64,000 nt of DNA from Voacanga thouarsii. Its lineage: Eukaryota; Streptophyta; Magnoliopsida; Gentianales; Apocynaceae. This document shows positions 10,541 through 23,957 of this stretch, piece by piece. Numbering within the stretch: the stretch's first letter is position 1; the number at the start of each line of letters is the position of its first letter. The notes beneath the pieces were generated by a model that saw only the letters and a list, made by a program, of their open reading frames with translations, ran no database searches and was not told where the DNA came from. Where the stretch lies: NCBI GenBank assembly GCA_026120185.1, contig JANUWF010001165.1, positions 3,410,001 to 3,474,000 on the forward strand, read 5' to 3'. The translations under genes and the position numbers were made by a program.

Positions 10541-12191
10541 CTTAAAATAATGAAATCAAATAAAGCCTTTTATGGAAATAATTATAATTAGTAAAATATT
10601 TATTACTAAAAATTTAATTATTATATTTTAATCAAAACCCATTAAGAATTTATTTATTATTATTCAAGCAAGACTCATTAAATTTATTTTCAACTAATTT
10701 TAGCTATCAATTATTTTCTAACATCTGAATTATTAATAAATCATTATTTTAATTAATACTACCTAGGACTCTTGATCAAATAAACTCTAAATTTTTCTTA
10801 GCAAGATTTAAACTTTCAACTTATTAGAATTTATTTCCCAAACCATTAATTATTTTAAATATCAAATTAGGCTCAACTTATAAACCTATTTATTTATTGT
10901 TTGGCCTTAGAGCTTGGGATACTAGAATCATGGTAGTAGTAAGTTGAGTTAATTTAAAATTAAGGAAGTGGATTGTGGCTTGAAATTGATTGTGATTTGT
11001 ATTTGCCCGTGCGGGGTTAGGTCAGCTGTTGGAGACCTTTTATTGTGAGCAAGAATCAGGTTAGCTCCTGCATAAAACCTGATTGATGTGAAATGTTTAT
11101 TATAGTAAGCTAAATGTAGAGAGTATGGACACTCATTTATGTAAAGGCAATTGAGGGTTGAATTCTTTCTTATTTCAAACAATTGAATTATTTAAAGATC
11201 AATGAGCAGATTTAATCAAACCCAAAATTCTTTCTAAAACTGATTTTGACAAAGACTTTGAAAACCCTTAAATTACCATTTTCATTTGGAACAGTGTTTT
11301 GTTCATTTTATCCCAAGTGGGAAACGTCGTTGAGTACTCAATAAGGGTAGACTACTGGACTAGTCTTTGAGGGGTTAGGGTAAGTCTCTCAGTAGGTGGC
11401 CACCTCTGAGGGGTGAGTCCTTCTCGGATAAGACGACAGTCCAGTAAGTCGTGCCGGTCCGAGCTAGCAGTGTTCTTTTTCAGTCAAGAGACTATGTTTT
11501 GCCAGAATGGACAACCGGTTGTTGTTTGGATATAGAGAAGGAGGAGTATCTTTCCCAGTAGGCCGATCACCTACTTTTGTCAGTCTGCACAAAGTGTGGC
11601 ATTCTGATCGGCGGTATGCACAAAGTGTGGCATGCTGACTATCTAGTTATGGGTCCCAACGTGTGGTAACCCGTAATCCTTTCTTTCGAGTGGTTGATTT
11701 TATAAATTATATATGGCAGGAAGTGCCAAAACACCACTCTTGTGTTTTTACTGATGTTTATTGCTTGCCAGTGATCTCTTATGAAGAATTTTATACTTTG
11801 CAATCACGAACTGTTTTCACTGAACACCCAAAGCACACACGGACTTACTGAGATTTCTGTCTCACCACCATTTTACCATGATTTCAGGTCAGTCCTATTG
11901 TGGGGATGAGTAGCTAGATTATACCTGCTTTGGAAGATTTTCTGATGATTTATTTTTTTGTAACGCTTTAGGGAGATGAGAGTGGATAAATTTTATTACG
12001 GATTTGTCTTTGGTATTTTGGGATTTATTCTTGGATTGATATTTATTTTGGGATGTAATAAATTTTAAGTTCAAATATCATTTATATTCCGCTATTTCAT
12101 TTGTGTGACCTAGCTATAAAGACCCCTTGTCATTTGGACGGGGCAACATCCCCGACCCTGGCGGGCCTAGGTAGCGGGGTTTTACAATAAG

Positions 12192-15079
12192 TCTCCATAA
12201 TTATCTTCTAAAATTCAAGGACTTTTGATTAGGATAAAGATTAATTTTATTTCCAGCTTTTATCTTTTTTTACTTTTGAAAATTCTAGCTAGAGTAATTA
12301 AATTCCAGCTTGATTTTAATTTATCAGATTTTATAATTGATAGATGGAATTAAATTGTTATTTTTCTAGTTAAATACCTTGGTGACTTTGATCATGTAAC
12401 CCTAGCTGAAAATCTGGAAAATTTTCCAGCTTAGTGCCGCCACCTTTGAAGAAGTTCTAGCTCAACACAAACTCTTCCAATACTAGGAAATCTTATCCTA
12501 AATTCTCTTGCAAATCAGGCTTTATCCTAATCCTAAACAAACCAGATTTTTGTTCCTCTTAGCTTGCAATTTTCGGTTAGCCTTGTGCATGCACAAGCAG
12601 CACGAAAATTCTGCAATCCTCAGAGCAATCAAACTCTTCTAAACCTAGCTCAAATCACCTAGAACACCTCTCACCAAACCAGATCACTTTAGCAACACAA
12701 ATTAGATTTTATCCACTAAAATTTCCAGAATTTCGGCCAGCTTATGCACAAATAATTTCAGCCAGCTTTGCACACCATATCAAATGAAAATTCTACACTC
12801 CAAAACATACCAAAACTCCTTGTTGATTAAGCTAAACTACAGCACCTGACACCCTCATTTCCCCCCCCCCCCTGATTTGCGGCAGAACAGCAACCAAAAA
12901 TCCCAGAATTTTCCCTATTTTGTTCACAGATTTCGCACAGAATTTCTAGTTACCAAAGCTACACAAACTCCTTCTTGTTTTGGCCAAAAACCTAAACACA
13001 CTCAGCCCTATTCTTGAGCACTATTTCGGCCAGCCTAGGAGAACAATTCCAGACTAATTTTCTCCTCTTAACCGCTCTGAAATTCAGCCAGCAATAAGAG
13101 TACAGCAAGCTACAATTTTTCGCCATTGCTGCCAAAGAAACCTAGAGCCATTAGGAGTCCTCTATAGCAACAACTTCCAACCCTAAATCTACCTCTTCTA
13201 ACCCTAAACCAAGATATCCGACCACTCCCTCCTTACTACATGAAAATTCTAGCAAATTCTCTCCTACAATTTTCAAAAATCACAAGAGCAATCCTTAGCC
13301 AAAACCGGTCACACCCTAAGGTAAGTAAAAATCATCTTAACCTCTTGATTCCTTTCTTCCATTGATTCTTCTCTTTTTCTTCCCTTAAATCGTGCCACAT
13401 AAAGGTTGATTTCATCCTCCTTATCTACTTTCGATCAAAAGGAGGTAAAGAGGACAGTTTTTCTCTTCTTCTCAAGCAACTCGGGACGATCACCATAGGA
13501 GCATCAAGATCTTGTTAATCTGGTTGTTGCAAGGTAAGGGAATTCTTACCCTTGATGTCAAAATTAAGATCTAATGAGATTGATAAGGTCTATGGAAGTA
13601 TGGTAGCATGATGTATGTGCTTAGTTGGGATAGATGAATATTTTGAGTCGGGTAATTAATTAAGCATATTCTATGAATAGCAAAGCCATGTTTTATTGTG
13701 ATAATAATGGATGGGAATTGTGATGGTCAAGTGAAGACCTTTTTGATATATTATTCATATCTTCGATGGATATATGATCGTAGTGTATGTAGTTTGAGGA
13801 TTAGATGATTTATTTGAAGTTAGATAATGGATCATGATTTGTTATGGGAATAAATGAGTTTAATGCATGTTTGAGTTGATTGAGACCTTGATCATGATAC
13901 TATATGATTCTAGATCAGGAGGGTACATGAAGGAAGTAATCTGGGATTTTATGTTGTTTATTTGAGGCATATCAAGTAAGTCCTTGCATAAACTCTTTTG
14001 TTAAATGTTGTGATGGCAAGTCGAATGTTGTAAAGCTTTGTGAAGCTATTGTTGAACTATGATTATTTGGATTGTAAACGTGGACGTTTAAGCTCTAATT
14101 GGTTTTGTCAACCTAATACCTTTACCAGGACTGCTCTTTTTCTTAAACATTTTAGAAAACTCCAATTTCAAGAAAACCACGTTTTACAAAGCCAAAGTAT
14201 GGACTTATTATTATGAGATAGGAATTGACAGATATGTTCATTGAGTACTCAATAAGGGTAGGCTAACAATACTAGTCTTGGAGGGCTAGAGTATGTCTTC
14301 TGGTAGGAGGCTACCTCCAGAAGATAAGCTCTGCTTGAAAAGGCGATAGTGTTGGTTGGTCAGGCCAGTCCGAGCTAGCATTTGTACCTGGTAAGGTATC
14401 ATTTATTTTCTCGGCATGGATACCCGGATGGTTTTGTTGCGTGTAGAGATGGAGGAGTATCTCACCCGGTAGACTGTACACTCACCTTCGATCAAAACAC
14501 CCAAAGTGTGGTAATCTGATCCAGGAAAGGTACACAAAGTGTGGTGCCTTGGCCGTTTTCTTATCATGGGGTTCAAAGTGTGGCACCATGACTGTTTATT
14601 CAAGTGGATGATTTGTTTTGTACAAAGTGTGACAATGAGAAAAACCCACTCCTTGCCAAGAGAAATTATTTATGACTTGCCAAATATTTCTGCAAATGTT
14701 TTCACTATGCATACATAAATTGTTCAAAGTACCATGTGCACACACAGGACTTACTGAGATGTTAATCTCACATTGTTTATATTATGTTTTCAGGAGATTG
14801 ATTATGCTGAGCAAGTGGGAAGTGTAGTAGTTGGAGTTTTGTTATTTTTCATTATGTTTTGAGAGACAATTGTTGATTTATGCCTCGGGAACCGATGTTT
14901 CCTTTTATCTAGTTTTGTTCCCGTTTGAGCCTGATGTAATAAGAGTTTTCCTTTATTTATCTAAGTTTGATTTCTTTGGTTTGTCTTTATATTATTGTAC
15001 CTCATTTTAAAGACCCCTTGTCCTCAGGACTGGGCAATATCCCCACCCTTTTTAGGGTACGTAGTAGGGGGGTGTTACA
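12192..15079 (+). repeat. 3' LTR of element A, second part
   Basis: It resumes after the nested solo LTR and ends GGTGTTACA at 15079. With 7336-7764 the LTR totals about 3317 bp. The region 13642-15079 matches 1-1435. It holds TTGAGTACTCAA at 14241-14252 and the CAAAGTGTG repeats near 14510-14630. A run of about 13 C lies near 12859. Confidence 0.93.
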
Positions 15080-15084
15080 ATTAT

Positions 15085-16299
15085 GATTATAGTTAATTAT
15101 AATGTAGCCCACAAATTATAACTAATTATAAGTTAACTACAATAACTCCTTCAATTCACAATCTACCCTATAATGTTATCAAATAACATCTTGAGTACTC
15201 AATTCTCTATTATGTGTGACCTATTAGTTTTCCCGGTCTATGGCTAGCAAAATATGAATTAATCTAAATATCTTTAAGATTAATAATCGTTAATAATTTT
15301 AGAATTAACTTATTAATTCTAATAATGATTGATTTATTAATTCTCTAATTAATAAATCTCTATTCAGTAGATCATGAGCAATATCTAACAACAAATCATG
15401 ACCACCCAAAAGTCCAAAAAGTGAAGTGGCTTGACATGAACCTTTCAATAGCAAACAACAGTGCAATAAACTCCTTTCACCGCATAATATCTCATTCAGT
15501 TTGGAGTATGGAATTAGTGCCAACTACTTCTAAAATAATAAATTCTTTTTGGCCTGAATATTTTAGTACTTGTTCCAGAAATCAACCACTCATCATATGT
15601 ATTAATTGGAACCATTTCCAATATACAATTGATTTGGCCAAGGACTTCTCGAATAGTGATTCCTACAAGTGGCCATTAGATATTTGCTCCTACTATTAGG
15701 AGTGACGAATCCTTTATTGATCTTATTAACTACTTTCATTTGCTTCATTTTGTACTCAATATCCATCCCATAGGTGGTCTTGTCAGAACTACAGGGATTA
15801 GAATCAAAGTCTAACACTTAGCAAATAAAGTATCTTTGAGATTTCAAGTCTAAGGATACTTGCATATTTGCTATAATGAGATTGTATCACTGGCACTAAA
15901 TAGTTATCCATGTGATTATCTCGTAGTCAGGTCATCCAATGTACTTGTTTAAGTAACAAGCATCCACGTGTTAACTTTGAGTATCACAATACTCACGGAT
16001 GTGAGAAGTACCACCTGATCAAATTAGGAAGTCCAACACATGCTACTCTTAACACATTAATGATGTCCTATCCCGTTAATACTATGACTAGGAATAATTT
16101 AATTACGACACTATTCAGTGTAGTAAGAACCCCACATCATGATTTTCTTAACACGGTGTTGCACTTGAGACTTTATCTAATAGTTATTTTACATGAAAGC
16201 ATAAATGAAACAAAATGAAAGATAAAGAACACCTTGTTTTATTTGATAATGCATAATATATAGAATACATGTGATTGCCTATAGGGCATAACACTAACA
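15085..16299 (-). repeat. 3' LTR of copia element B, truncated by element A
   Basis: On the minus strand it begins TGTTAGTGTTATGCCC at 16299, directly after the polypurine tract. It matches 22734-23957. Its end is cut at 15085 by the insertion of element A. Confidence 0.92.
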
Positions 16300-16311
16300 A
16301 ACTCCTCCTTG
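16300..16311 (-). other. Polypurine tract of copia B
   Basis: Minus-strand AAGGAGGAGTT abuts the TGTTAG start of the 3' LTR. Confidence 0.75.
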
Positions 16312-16534
16312 CACTAGAGCGAGTCATTCATGTATCAATACCGAATGACTCTACATGTCAGTCATGTTTCTTTTGGGATAGTTCTTTTGTAAGTGGGTCA
16401 GCCATGTTCTCATTCATGAGAACTCTCTCTATCTTTACATCTTGTCTATCTATGATTTTCCTAATCAAATGAAAATGTCTAAGTACATGCTTGGATCACT
16501 GGTGAGGCTATGACTCTTTTGCTTGTGCAATAAC

Positions 16535-17880
16535 TCAACTGTTGTCACACTCTAGAGATATTGGTTTAGCAACACTAGGAACCATTCTAAGCTCTATGAC
16601 GAACTTCTTGATCCAAAAAGCTTCCTTAGTTGCTTCAAAAATGACTATGTACTGAGCTTCAGTCCTTGAGTCGGCAATAGTATCTTGTTCGGAACTCTTC
16701 CAAGCTATTACCCCTTCACACAACGTAAACATGTAGCCATAATGTGATTTGAAATCATCTTTATTAGATTGAAAACTGGCATCAGTATACCTATATATTT
16801 TCAAATCACCTCCTCCATATACCAAGAATACATCATTTGTTCTTTGCAAGTACTTTAGGATATTCTTCACAGCTGCCTAATGATCTTCACCGAGGTTAGA
16901 TTGGTATCTGCTAGTCAAATTTAGAATGCAGGATACATCAGGCTTTGTACATATTATAGTATACATGATCGATCCAAGTGCAGAAGCATATGAAATTCGA
17001 CTCATGTGATCCCTTTCAACTTATGTCTTTGAAGACATCGACTTTGAAAGGCTTAGCCAATGGGACATGGGTAAGAATCCTCTTTTGGATTGATCTATAC
17101 TAAACCTCTTCAGTACTTTATCTATGTATGTAGATTGTGAAAGACCTAAAAACTTTTTTTACCTATCTCTATATATCCTAATTCAAAGAATATAGGTTGC
17201 TTCTCCAAGGTCTTTTATGGAGAATTTCTTGGACAACTAACCTTTTACCAACTGAAGGATACATGTATCATTTCTTACTAACAATATGTTATATATATCA
17301 AGTAATAGGAAAACTATTACACTCCCACTAACCTTCGTATATACACAAGGTTCATCCATATTTTGAATAAAACCAATCTCTTTGATTATTTCATCAAAAT
17401 AGATATTTTAACTCCTAGAAGCTTACTTAAGTCCATAAATGGACCTTTACAGCTTGAACACTTTTGTGCTATCATTGGATGTGAAACCCTCAGGTTGTGT
17501 CATGTACACTTCCTCAGTCAGGCATCTATTTAGGAAAACTATTTTCACATCCATTTGTCAGATCTCATAATCATAGTGAGCTGCAATAGCTAGGAGTATT
17601 CTGATAGACTTCAGTATAGCAACTAGTAAGAAGGTTTCATCCTAGTCAATACCATGCTATTAACGATAACCCTTAGCAACCAATCATGCTTTCTGGGTAA
17701 CTAGGTTACCATTCATGTCTTGAAAACCCAGTTGCACCCAATAGGATTAATTTCTTTGGGTGGATCAACCAGAGTCCATACTTAGTTTCCGTACATGGAA
17801 TCTATCTCTGATTTCATGGCTTCAAGCTATTTGACAGATTTTGAACTATTCAGAACTTCCTTGTAAGTAATAGGCTCATC
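16535..17880 (-). pseudogene. pol: RT and RNase H of copia B, YVDD motif lost
   Basis: The RNase H part (16535-16870) is open and shows NILKYLQRTNDVFLVYGG, YTDASFQSNKDD, a Trp-Lys-Ser-Ser motif and ADSRTEAQYIV; the usual Glu in TEAEY is Gln here. Upstream, RT pieces are readable only by changing frame and skipping stops: SILRILLAIAAHYDYEI-like residues and YMTQPEGFTSND near 17460-17640, then DEPCVYTKVSGSVIVF near 17340. The position of the catalytic YVDD (near 17300) reads DIYN, so both metal-binding Asp are gone. Confidence 0.88.
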
Positions 17881-17970
17881 ATCATTTATGAGCAATGCGT
17901 TATTGTGGTCACTAATGAGAAATTCATATATCTCAAGTGCCATACGTATCCTACTCGACCTATGAGGCTC

Positions 17971-19060
17971 TTATTTAGTTGAAGGTTCATCTATTCTCTC
18001 AATAGATATGGGATCAGATGGTTGATCCTTGTTTTTATGTTTTACTTGAACTTTACTAAGTTCAATTTTACTCCCACTGTCCTTTTTAAGCATGTGCACT
18101 TTCTCTAAGAAAATAGTATATTTTGAAACAAACACTTTATTTTCAGGAGGAAGATAGAAGTAATATTCAAAAGATTCTTTCGGATAATCCACAAATAAAC
18201 ACTTGTCAGACTTACTATTAAGTTTATCTGACTGTCGTCTTTTGACAAAAGTAGGGTAACCCATACTCTCAAGTGCGATAACTTTGGTTTCTTGCCAAAT
18301 AAAATCTCAAAAGGGGTAGTATCAACCACTTTTTGATAGAACTCTGTTTAGAATATAAACAAAAGTCTCTAGTGCGTACCACCAAAACAATTTTGATAAG
18401 TTTGCAAAAGCCATTATGGTGCTTACCATGTCTAGAAGGGTTCGATTCCTTCTCTCAGATACATCATTTAGGCAGAGGTGTATGTGGTGGAGTCCATTGA
18501 AATAATATCCCATTATCTCTAAGATAACCTTGATGGCTTAAGTATTCACCTCCTCGATCAGATCTTAGAGTCTTAATACTTTTTCTAAGTTGTTTCTCTA
18601 CTTCATTCTTGAAGTCTTTGAACTTTTCAAAAGCTTCAAATTTGTATTTCATTAAATATAAATACCCTTATCGTGAATGATCATCGATAAATATTGTGAA
18701 GTAGTAATAACCTCCTCTTGATTGTATTGACATTAGGTCACATACATCAGAATGTGTAAGTGCTAATGATTCTTTTGCCTTTTCTCCTCTTCCAGAAAAA
18801 AGAGTTTTAGTCATTTTACCATGTAAATAAGATTCGCATGTGCCATATGATTCATAATCAAATGACCCTAAATCACCTAACTTGTGTAACATAGAAACGC
18901 GATTCCCATTTACATGGCCTAAAAGATAATGCCATAAATAAGATGAGGTTGAATTATCTATCCTTAGTTTCTTATTGTATATATTGAGGATTAGATTATC
19001 CATGTCTAGAATATATAATCTATTAACCAAAGTTGCGGAACCAAAATGAATATCATTCAA
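17971..19060 (-). pseudogene. pol: Integrase region of copia B, with GAG-pre-integrase zinc domain
   Basis: Reading downward from 19060: YILDMDN, LWHYLLGHVNGNRVSMLHK (His pair of the HHCC finger), YGTCESYLHGKMTKT (the second Cys of the finger is Tyr), LALTHSDVCDL (first catalytic Asp), YFTIFIDDHSR, then KSIKTLRSDRGGEYLS (second Asp), NDVSERRNRTLLDMV (catalytic Glu present), LFWWYALETFVYILNRV, and WVTLLLSKD/PTFVKRRQSDKLNSKSDK in shifted frames. Thus the DDE triad survives, but frame breaks near 18660, 18480, 18320 and 18260 and the lost finger Cys make it inactive. Confidence 0.9.
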
Positions 19061-19460
19061 TGAAAAAGAACAACATTTATTCTAAATTATTAAATAAAAT
19101 CCAAATAAGTCTAAATATGCAACTGAGATATTTTTCAATAAAACTGGTACAAAATAATGGCTTTATAGTTCTAAAACTAATCCCGAAAGTAGGTGTAGCT
19201 CGCAAGTCCCCATAGTAAGTGAACTAACCTTTGCTCCATTTGCAGTATGTAGGACCACGCCGCCCTTCTCAAGCCTTCTACTGTCCTTTAGTCCTTGCAA
19301 GTTATTGCACAAATGAGATCCACATCTAGTATCTAATACTCATATCTCATTTCTAAAGGCAGTATTAACCTCAATCATAAACATACCATGAGTAGAAGTA
19401 GAAGTGCCCGCAAGCTTCTCCTTCAACTTCTTTTTTTTACAGTCTCAAAGTAGGCTATGC
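19061..19460 (-). pseudogene. pol: Protease segment of copia B
   Basis: On the minus strand near 19345-19300 it reads VLDTRCGSHLCNNLQG, matching the copia protease active site with DTG changed to DTR. Downstream SSLTMGTCEL and SGLVLEL are recognisable. Stops flank it. Confidence 0.75.
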
Positions 19461-20222
19461 AGTTGCACCTCCAGTGGCCCATTTTTCCACAACGATGGCA
19501 TGGTCCTTTGGTGGCTGCCACCTTCTTTTTCACACCATATTTGGGCTTTGTACAAGCCTTCTTCTTCTTCTTAGGAACCTCCTCCTAAAAGAGGAAGATT
19601 CTACTAACATAACTGCATTGGATTCTTTCTTCATGGAGAACTCCACAGTTTTGAGTAGATTGATCAACTCGGATATGATGGACTCAATCTTGTTTATCTG
19701 GTAGTTAATAAAAAAATTGTGAAAAACAATTTGGTAAAGATTACAGAATTAAGCCGATAGTTAATTTGTTATCTATCACAAAACTAAGAGATCTGAGCTT
19801 TTATTAAGGCCAATTATCTTTAGCCCATGAGTGGCCACAGAAGCACCCTCAGCCATCTTTGAATAGAACAATTGTTTTCATATCTCATATTTTTCCATCC
19901 TGGCTTGGGCATCAAACAGTTCTCGAATATGCAAGATGATCGAGTACGCATCCATATGCTCGTACTGTTTTTGCAACTCAAGGGTCATTGATGCCAACAT
20001 CACATAGGATGTCATGTCACTGTCCTCTCTATGCTTTTTGTGGACAACATGCTCATCAGTATGAGCATCTTGAGCTGGTGGTGGCAGAATAGAAGCCTTT
20101 AACACGTTGAGCAACTTTTCTGACTTGAGAATAATTCTCAAGTTTTTATACCAATCGAGAGAGTTTGTTTCAGTCAATTGATTGGTTTCCAAGATGATAC
20201 GCTAGTTTAGGTTGGTCGACAT
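19461..20222 (-). pseudogene. gag: gag of copia B with zinc knuckle
   Basis: The ATG at 20220-20222 (MSTNLN) is followed by an early stop and then an open piece 19878-20192: LDWYKNLRIILKSEKLLNVL, HREDSDMTSYVMLASMTLEL, YEHMDAYSIILHIRELFDAQ. These are the usual copia gag (UBN2-type) blocks. The nucleocapsid knuckle CHRCGKMGHWRCNC lies near 19461-19500 and still fits CX2CX4HX4C. The middle (19500-19877) is frame-broken. Confidence 0.88.
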
Positions 20223-22228
20223 GATGCCAATGACGTAGATGTAAAGATAGAGAAAATTAGCTAATTGTATATGCCCATATAATGTAGATAATTAGGTCTT
20301 TAATTAATCACATTGTTGTTCCACTATTTTTACTCAAATCGATACCCCCACTATTGATTCAGGACGCTCATTGGAAGCCTTCCTAGTGGACCAGTATCCA
20401 TATTCCTTAAGAATGACCTTGGGTTTGCCCAACAAACGACCCTTAAGTTCAATGGTAGGTATCCCATGCCAATTATATTGTATGTAATTACCAGATCAGT
20501 GGGTGATTAACATCTTCTAATCTTAAAGCTTTTAAGCTAACCCAATCTTATCACTAATTTTCTTTATACTTGAATTAGCCCAATCGGGATAAAGAAATTA
20601 GTTAAACCCGACCCATTAATTAGGAATTTAATTATTCTATAGCATGAACATGCCCAATGTCAAGTAGGGTTAGGTTAGCCCAACAACTAAGTATTGAAAA
20701 AGGACTCTTGTTCTTATTATATTAATGGAAGACATTAGGTTTAATTTTGATTGAGGAATTTGTGATATTTGTGTCTAAACATAGCATGCATAATATAATC
20801 ATATCCAAACATTGCATAATAATAACATGGTTTGATTATGGACTTTACTATATTAATTTTCTCGAGCCACAAAAGAAATTAATTTGGCCAATCCTAAGTA
20901 TTCATGCATGATATAGGGAGAAAATCTTACCATCCTCTTTTGGTCTTGATCATTTTTCTCTTGATCTTGTAATACATTCTATTCTATTTAAACTATGTAA
21001 TCTAATTATATAAAATCCTAATTAAGAAACTTCGAGGGGAGTTTAGATGAGAAAAGAAATTTACACAAGGAAATAGAGAAGGCAGGACTCGCTAGCTCTA
21101 TTTAATTCAAAATCAAAGCAATAAAATGCATGACCAATTTAATTGGGTCCATAGTCCATAACCAAACCACCATGCTAATTTTATACTCAATAATAATAAT
21201 AAACATAGCAAATAATTCCAAAATCACTATTTTGGAATAATGGAATAAATTCTAAAATTAATATTTTAGAACATATATTAATTCCTAAAATTAATTCCAA
21301 AATCACTTATTTGGAAAATGGAATAAATTATAAAATAACTATTTTCGAAGATATATTAATTTCTAAAAACATATTTTAGGAATTAAAATAAAATAATATA
21401 TAATCTAAAATCATTATTTTATAAAATATATTATTCTCTGAAACTAAATTTTTGGAAAAATTATATTAGTCCCAAAATGCTAACTTTGGGAACTTTGGGA
21501 TGTTTAGTGAAACAGAGAGAAAAACATCATTGTGGGCCACCACAAAGAGTCAAAAAAAATGAAAAGAAAAGAAAAATCTCCCCCCCCACCTTTTTATAAT
21601 AAACAGTGAATTGCATCCTAGGGAGGATGATGTTCACCTTCCCCATGATCACTTAAACCTCCCACTTGAGCCGCACATCGTGGGAGATGAGACATTGCGA
21701 GCCACAGCTCCAAGCCGAGGCATGGCTCCCGGTTAGCCGCTGCTTTGGCCAAAAATTATTTTTTAAAACTTCTTCATCTTCCCCATAAACGATTTATGGG
21801 GAGAAAAAAAAACCTTCAAGCTCTACGACAATTTCAGAGAACTATTCTCTGATTGAATCCATTTTTTTCCTTTTTCATTTTATAATTTAATTCAAATCTT
21901 CTCAGTAAAACAAAATAAGAACAAATCAAAATTTGTTCAAGGCAAAAAAAAAAAATGACAGTCTCTGGAAACCATTCCCTTTTACGGTTAGACACAACAA
22001 GCCCAAAAAAATATTTTTCTTCTCTGCAAGAAATGACGCAAGAATTAATGCTTTAATTCTTGTCAATAACTTTTATAGAAATAGGTTCATGCAATCAAAA
22101 CCCATGGAATCAATTACTTTTGCCTTTCACAAACAACTCTTGTGAAAATGATTTCCATAGAGAACACAGAGGCAAACAACGAAATGAATTTTATGGCCAA
22201 AACACAACCCATTAGCCGATAAATGGAG
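20223..22228 (-). other. Long untranslated leader of copia B
   Basis: About 2 kb between the primer site and the gag start with no coding signal that I can support. It is AT-rich, with repeated AATTCCAAAATCA-like words near 21210-21470. It could include a further degraded insertion; none could be delimited. Confidence 0.5.
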
Positions 22229-22240
22229 GCTCTAAAACCA
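22229..22240 (-). other. Primer binding site of copia B (tRNA-iMet type)
   Basis: Minus-strand TGGTTTTAGAGC matches TGGTATCAGAGC at 10 of 12 positions and lies at the LTR edge. Confidence 0.7.
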
Positions 22241-23957
22241 CAGTTAGGAATTCTTATCTTGCAAATACAGTTGCGCCGTGGAATAAACCTAAGAATTCCT
22301 ACCGTGGATCTCATTTATGTGCATAAACAGAATTAAATGGTGAAGAATAATACACCATACGTTGCCTCTGGGAATGAAAAAATTTCCTTCTGTTCAATTT
22401 GTGGCGCGATCCAGGAAAAATTCTTTCGTTCTGTCAAAATGACAAATCTCAAGAGTAGAGATTTCTCTAACAGAAATCCACATAAGAATCGTGCACAAGA
22501 ACACATCGGGATTTTTGTGCCAGCAAAAATCACTTGGCTGCTAGGGTATTTTTGTTTAGAAGAAGAAGAAGACAATGAGAACTCTCAGTTTTGTTTTTAG
22601 AAAACTCTCTGTGAATTAATTGAAGATCATCTATCACATACATTCTATATATCATCACATATATCATCTGCCTCACTTTTAGTTATCAGAATCCCCATCC
22701 TTATAAGGATTCTTAATTAGTAATAAGTATTATGATTATAGTTAATTACAATGTAGCTCACAAATTATAACTAATTATAATTTGACCACAACGACTTCTT
22801 CAATTCACAATCAACCTTATAATGTTATCCAATAACATCTTGAGCACTTAATTCTCTACTCTGTGTGGCCTATTAGGTTTCTCGGTCTATTGGTAGCAAA
22901 ATATGAATTAATCTAAATCTCTTTAAGATTAATAATCCTTAATAATTTTAGAAATAACTTATTAATTCTAATAATGATTGATTTATTAATTCTCTAATTA
23001 ATAAATCAATATTCAGCAGATCATGAGCAGTATCTAGCAATACATCATGACCATCCACAAGTCCAGAAAGTGAAGTGGCTTGACTCGAACCTTTCAATAG
23101 TAAACAACGATGCAATAAACTTCTTTCGCCATATAATATCTCATTCGGTTTGGAGTACAGAATTAGTGCCAACTTCTTCTAGAATAATAGATTCTTTCTG
23201 GCATGAATATTTTAGTACTTGTTCTAGGAATCCACTACTCGTCATATGTATCAATTGGAACCATTTTCATTATACAATCGCCTTGGTCAAGGACTTCTTA
23301 GTAGTGATTCCTATAAGTGGCCATGAGATATTCGCTCCTACTATTAGGAGTGGTGAATCCTTTTAATCTGCTCAACTACTTTCATTTGCTTCTTGTTGTA
23401 CCCAATATCCATCCCATAGGTGGTCTTGTCAGAACTACAGAGATTGGAATCAAAGCCCAACACCTAGCAAATAAAGTACCTTAGAGATCCTAAGTCTAAT
23501 GATACTTGCATATTTGCTATAATGTGATTCTATCACTGGCACTAAATAGTTATCTATGTGATCATCTCATAGTCAGGTCATCCAATGTACTTGCTCAAGT
23601 ACCAAGCATTCACGTGTTAACTTTGAGTATTACAATACTTATGGATTTGAGAACCACCGGCTGATCAAATTAGGAAGTCTAACACGTGCTAGTCTTAATG
23701 TATTAATGATATCCTATCTCATTAATACTACGACTATGGATAATTTAAGTATGAACACTATCCAACATAGTTGTAACCCCACATTATAATCTCTATCATG
23801 ATTTTCTTAACACAATGTTGCACTTGGGACTTTGTCTAATAGTTATTTTACACGAAAGCATAAATGAAACAAACAGAAAGATAAAGAATGCCTTGCTATA
23901 TTTAATAATGCGCAATATATAGAATACATGTGATTGCCTCAAGGACATAACACTTAC
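22241..23957 (-). repeat. 5' LTR of copia B
   Basis: On the minus strand it starts TGTAAGTGTTATGTCC at 23957 and runs to the primer site; length about 1.7 kb, as in the complete solo copy at 39175-40866. The exact 3' end (canonical CA) is degraded. Bases near 22733/22734 mark where element A entered the other LTR of this element. Confidence 0.88.

Larger units (their letters stand above)
7765..12186 (+). repeat. Solo LTR 1, gypsy family with about 4.3-kb LTRs (4422 bp)
   Basis: It starts TGTGAAACCC and ends GTTTTACA. A perfect 5-bp duplication, ATAAG, flanks it (7760-7764 and 12187-12191). There is no internal region, so it is a solo LTR left by LTR-LTR recombination. Two other copies lie in reverse at 33686-37892 and 51866-56169. 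Its 3' half resembles the LTR of element A (TTGAGTACTCAA at 11330-11341; repeated CAAAGTGTGG near 11588 and 11619), so the families are related. It contains a (TC)36 tract, an (AT)n tract near 10512-10539 and a tRNA-like module near 8022-8090. Small ORFs inside are not genes. Confidence 0.95.
1..15079 (+). mobile_element. Ty3/gypsy chromovirus A, nearly complete but decayed
   Basis: The order is LTR, tRNA-iMet-type primer site, pre-gag ORF, gag, protease, RT, RNase H, integrase, chromodomain, polypurine tract, LTR. A chromodomain behind the integrase places it among plant chromoviruses; the long LTR (about 3.3 kb) suggests the Tekay/Del lineage, which is an inference. The 5' LTR is cut by the window edge. 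The 3' LTR is interrupted by a solo LTR at 7765-12186. The base run ATTAT at 15080-15084 is the probable right target duplication: the uninterrupted copy of the host copia LTR (near 22728) reads agtattatgattatag across the same point. Many stops and frameshifts make it non-autonomous. Confidence 0.93.
15085..23957 (-). mobile_element. Ty1/copia element B (TNT1-94-like), decayed
   Basis: It reads on the minus strand: 5' LTR 22241-23957, primer site 22229-22240, a long leader, gag, protease, integrase, RT, RNase H, polypurine tract 16300-16311, 3' LTR 15085-16299. The domain order protease-integrase-RT marks it as copia. The last ~490 bp of the 3' LTR are missing here because element A inserted into it; they should lie left of the window. 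Bases 23958-23962 (TGCAA) are the candidate target duplication. The same LTR family recurs at 39175-40866 and 42651-43602. All coding parts carry many stops. Confidence 0.93.

Noticed and set aside
15192..15203. TTGAGTACTCAA in the copia B LTR as another case of the shared palindrome
   Set aside because: The other copies of this copia LTR (near 22841 and 39771) differ at several positions, so here it is probably chance.
22333..22600. Overlapping forward and reverse ORFs in the copia B LTR
   Set aside because: Both lie inside the LTR (R-U5 region) and match no domain.
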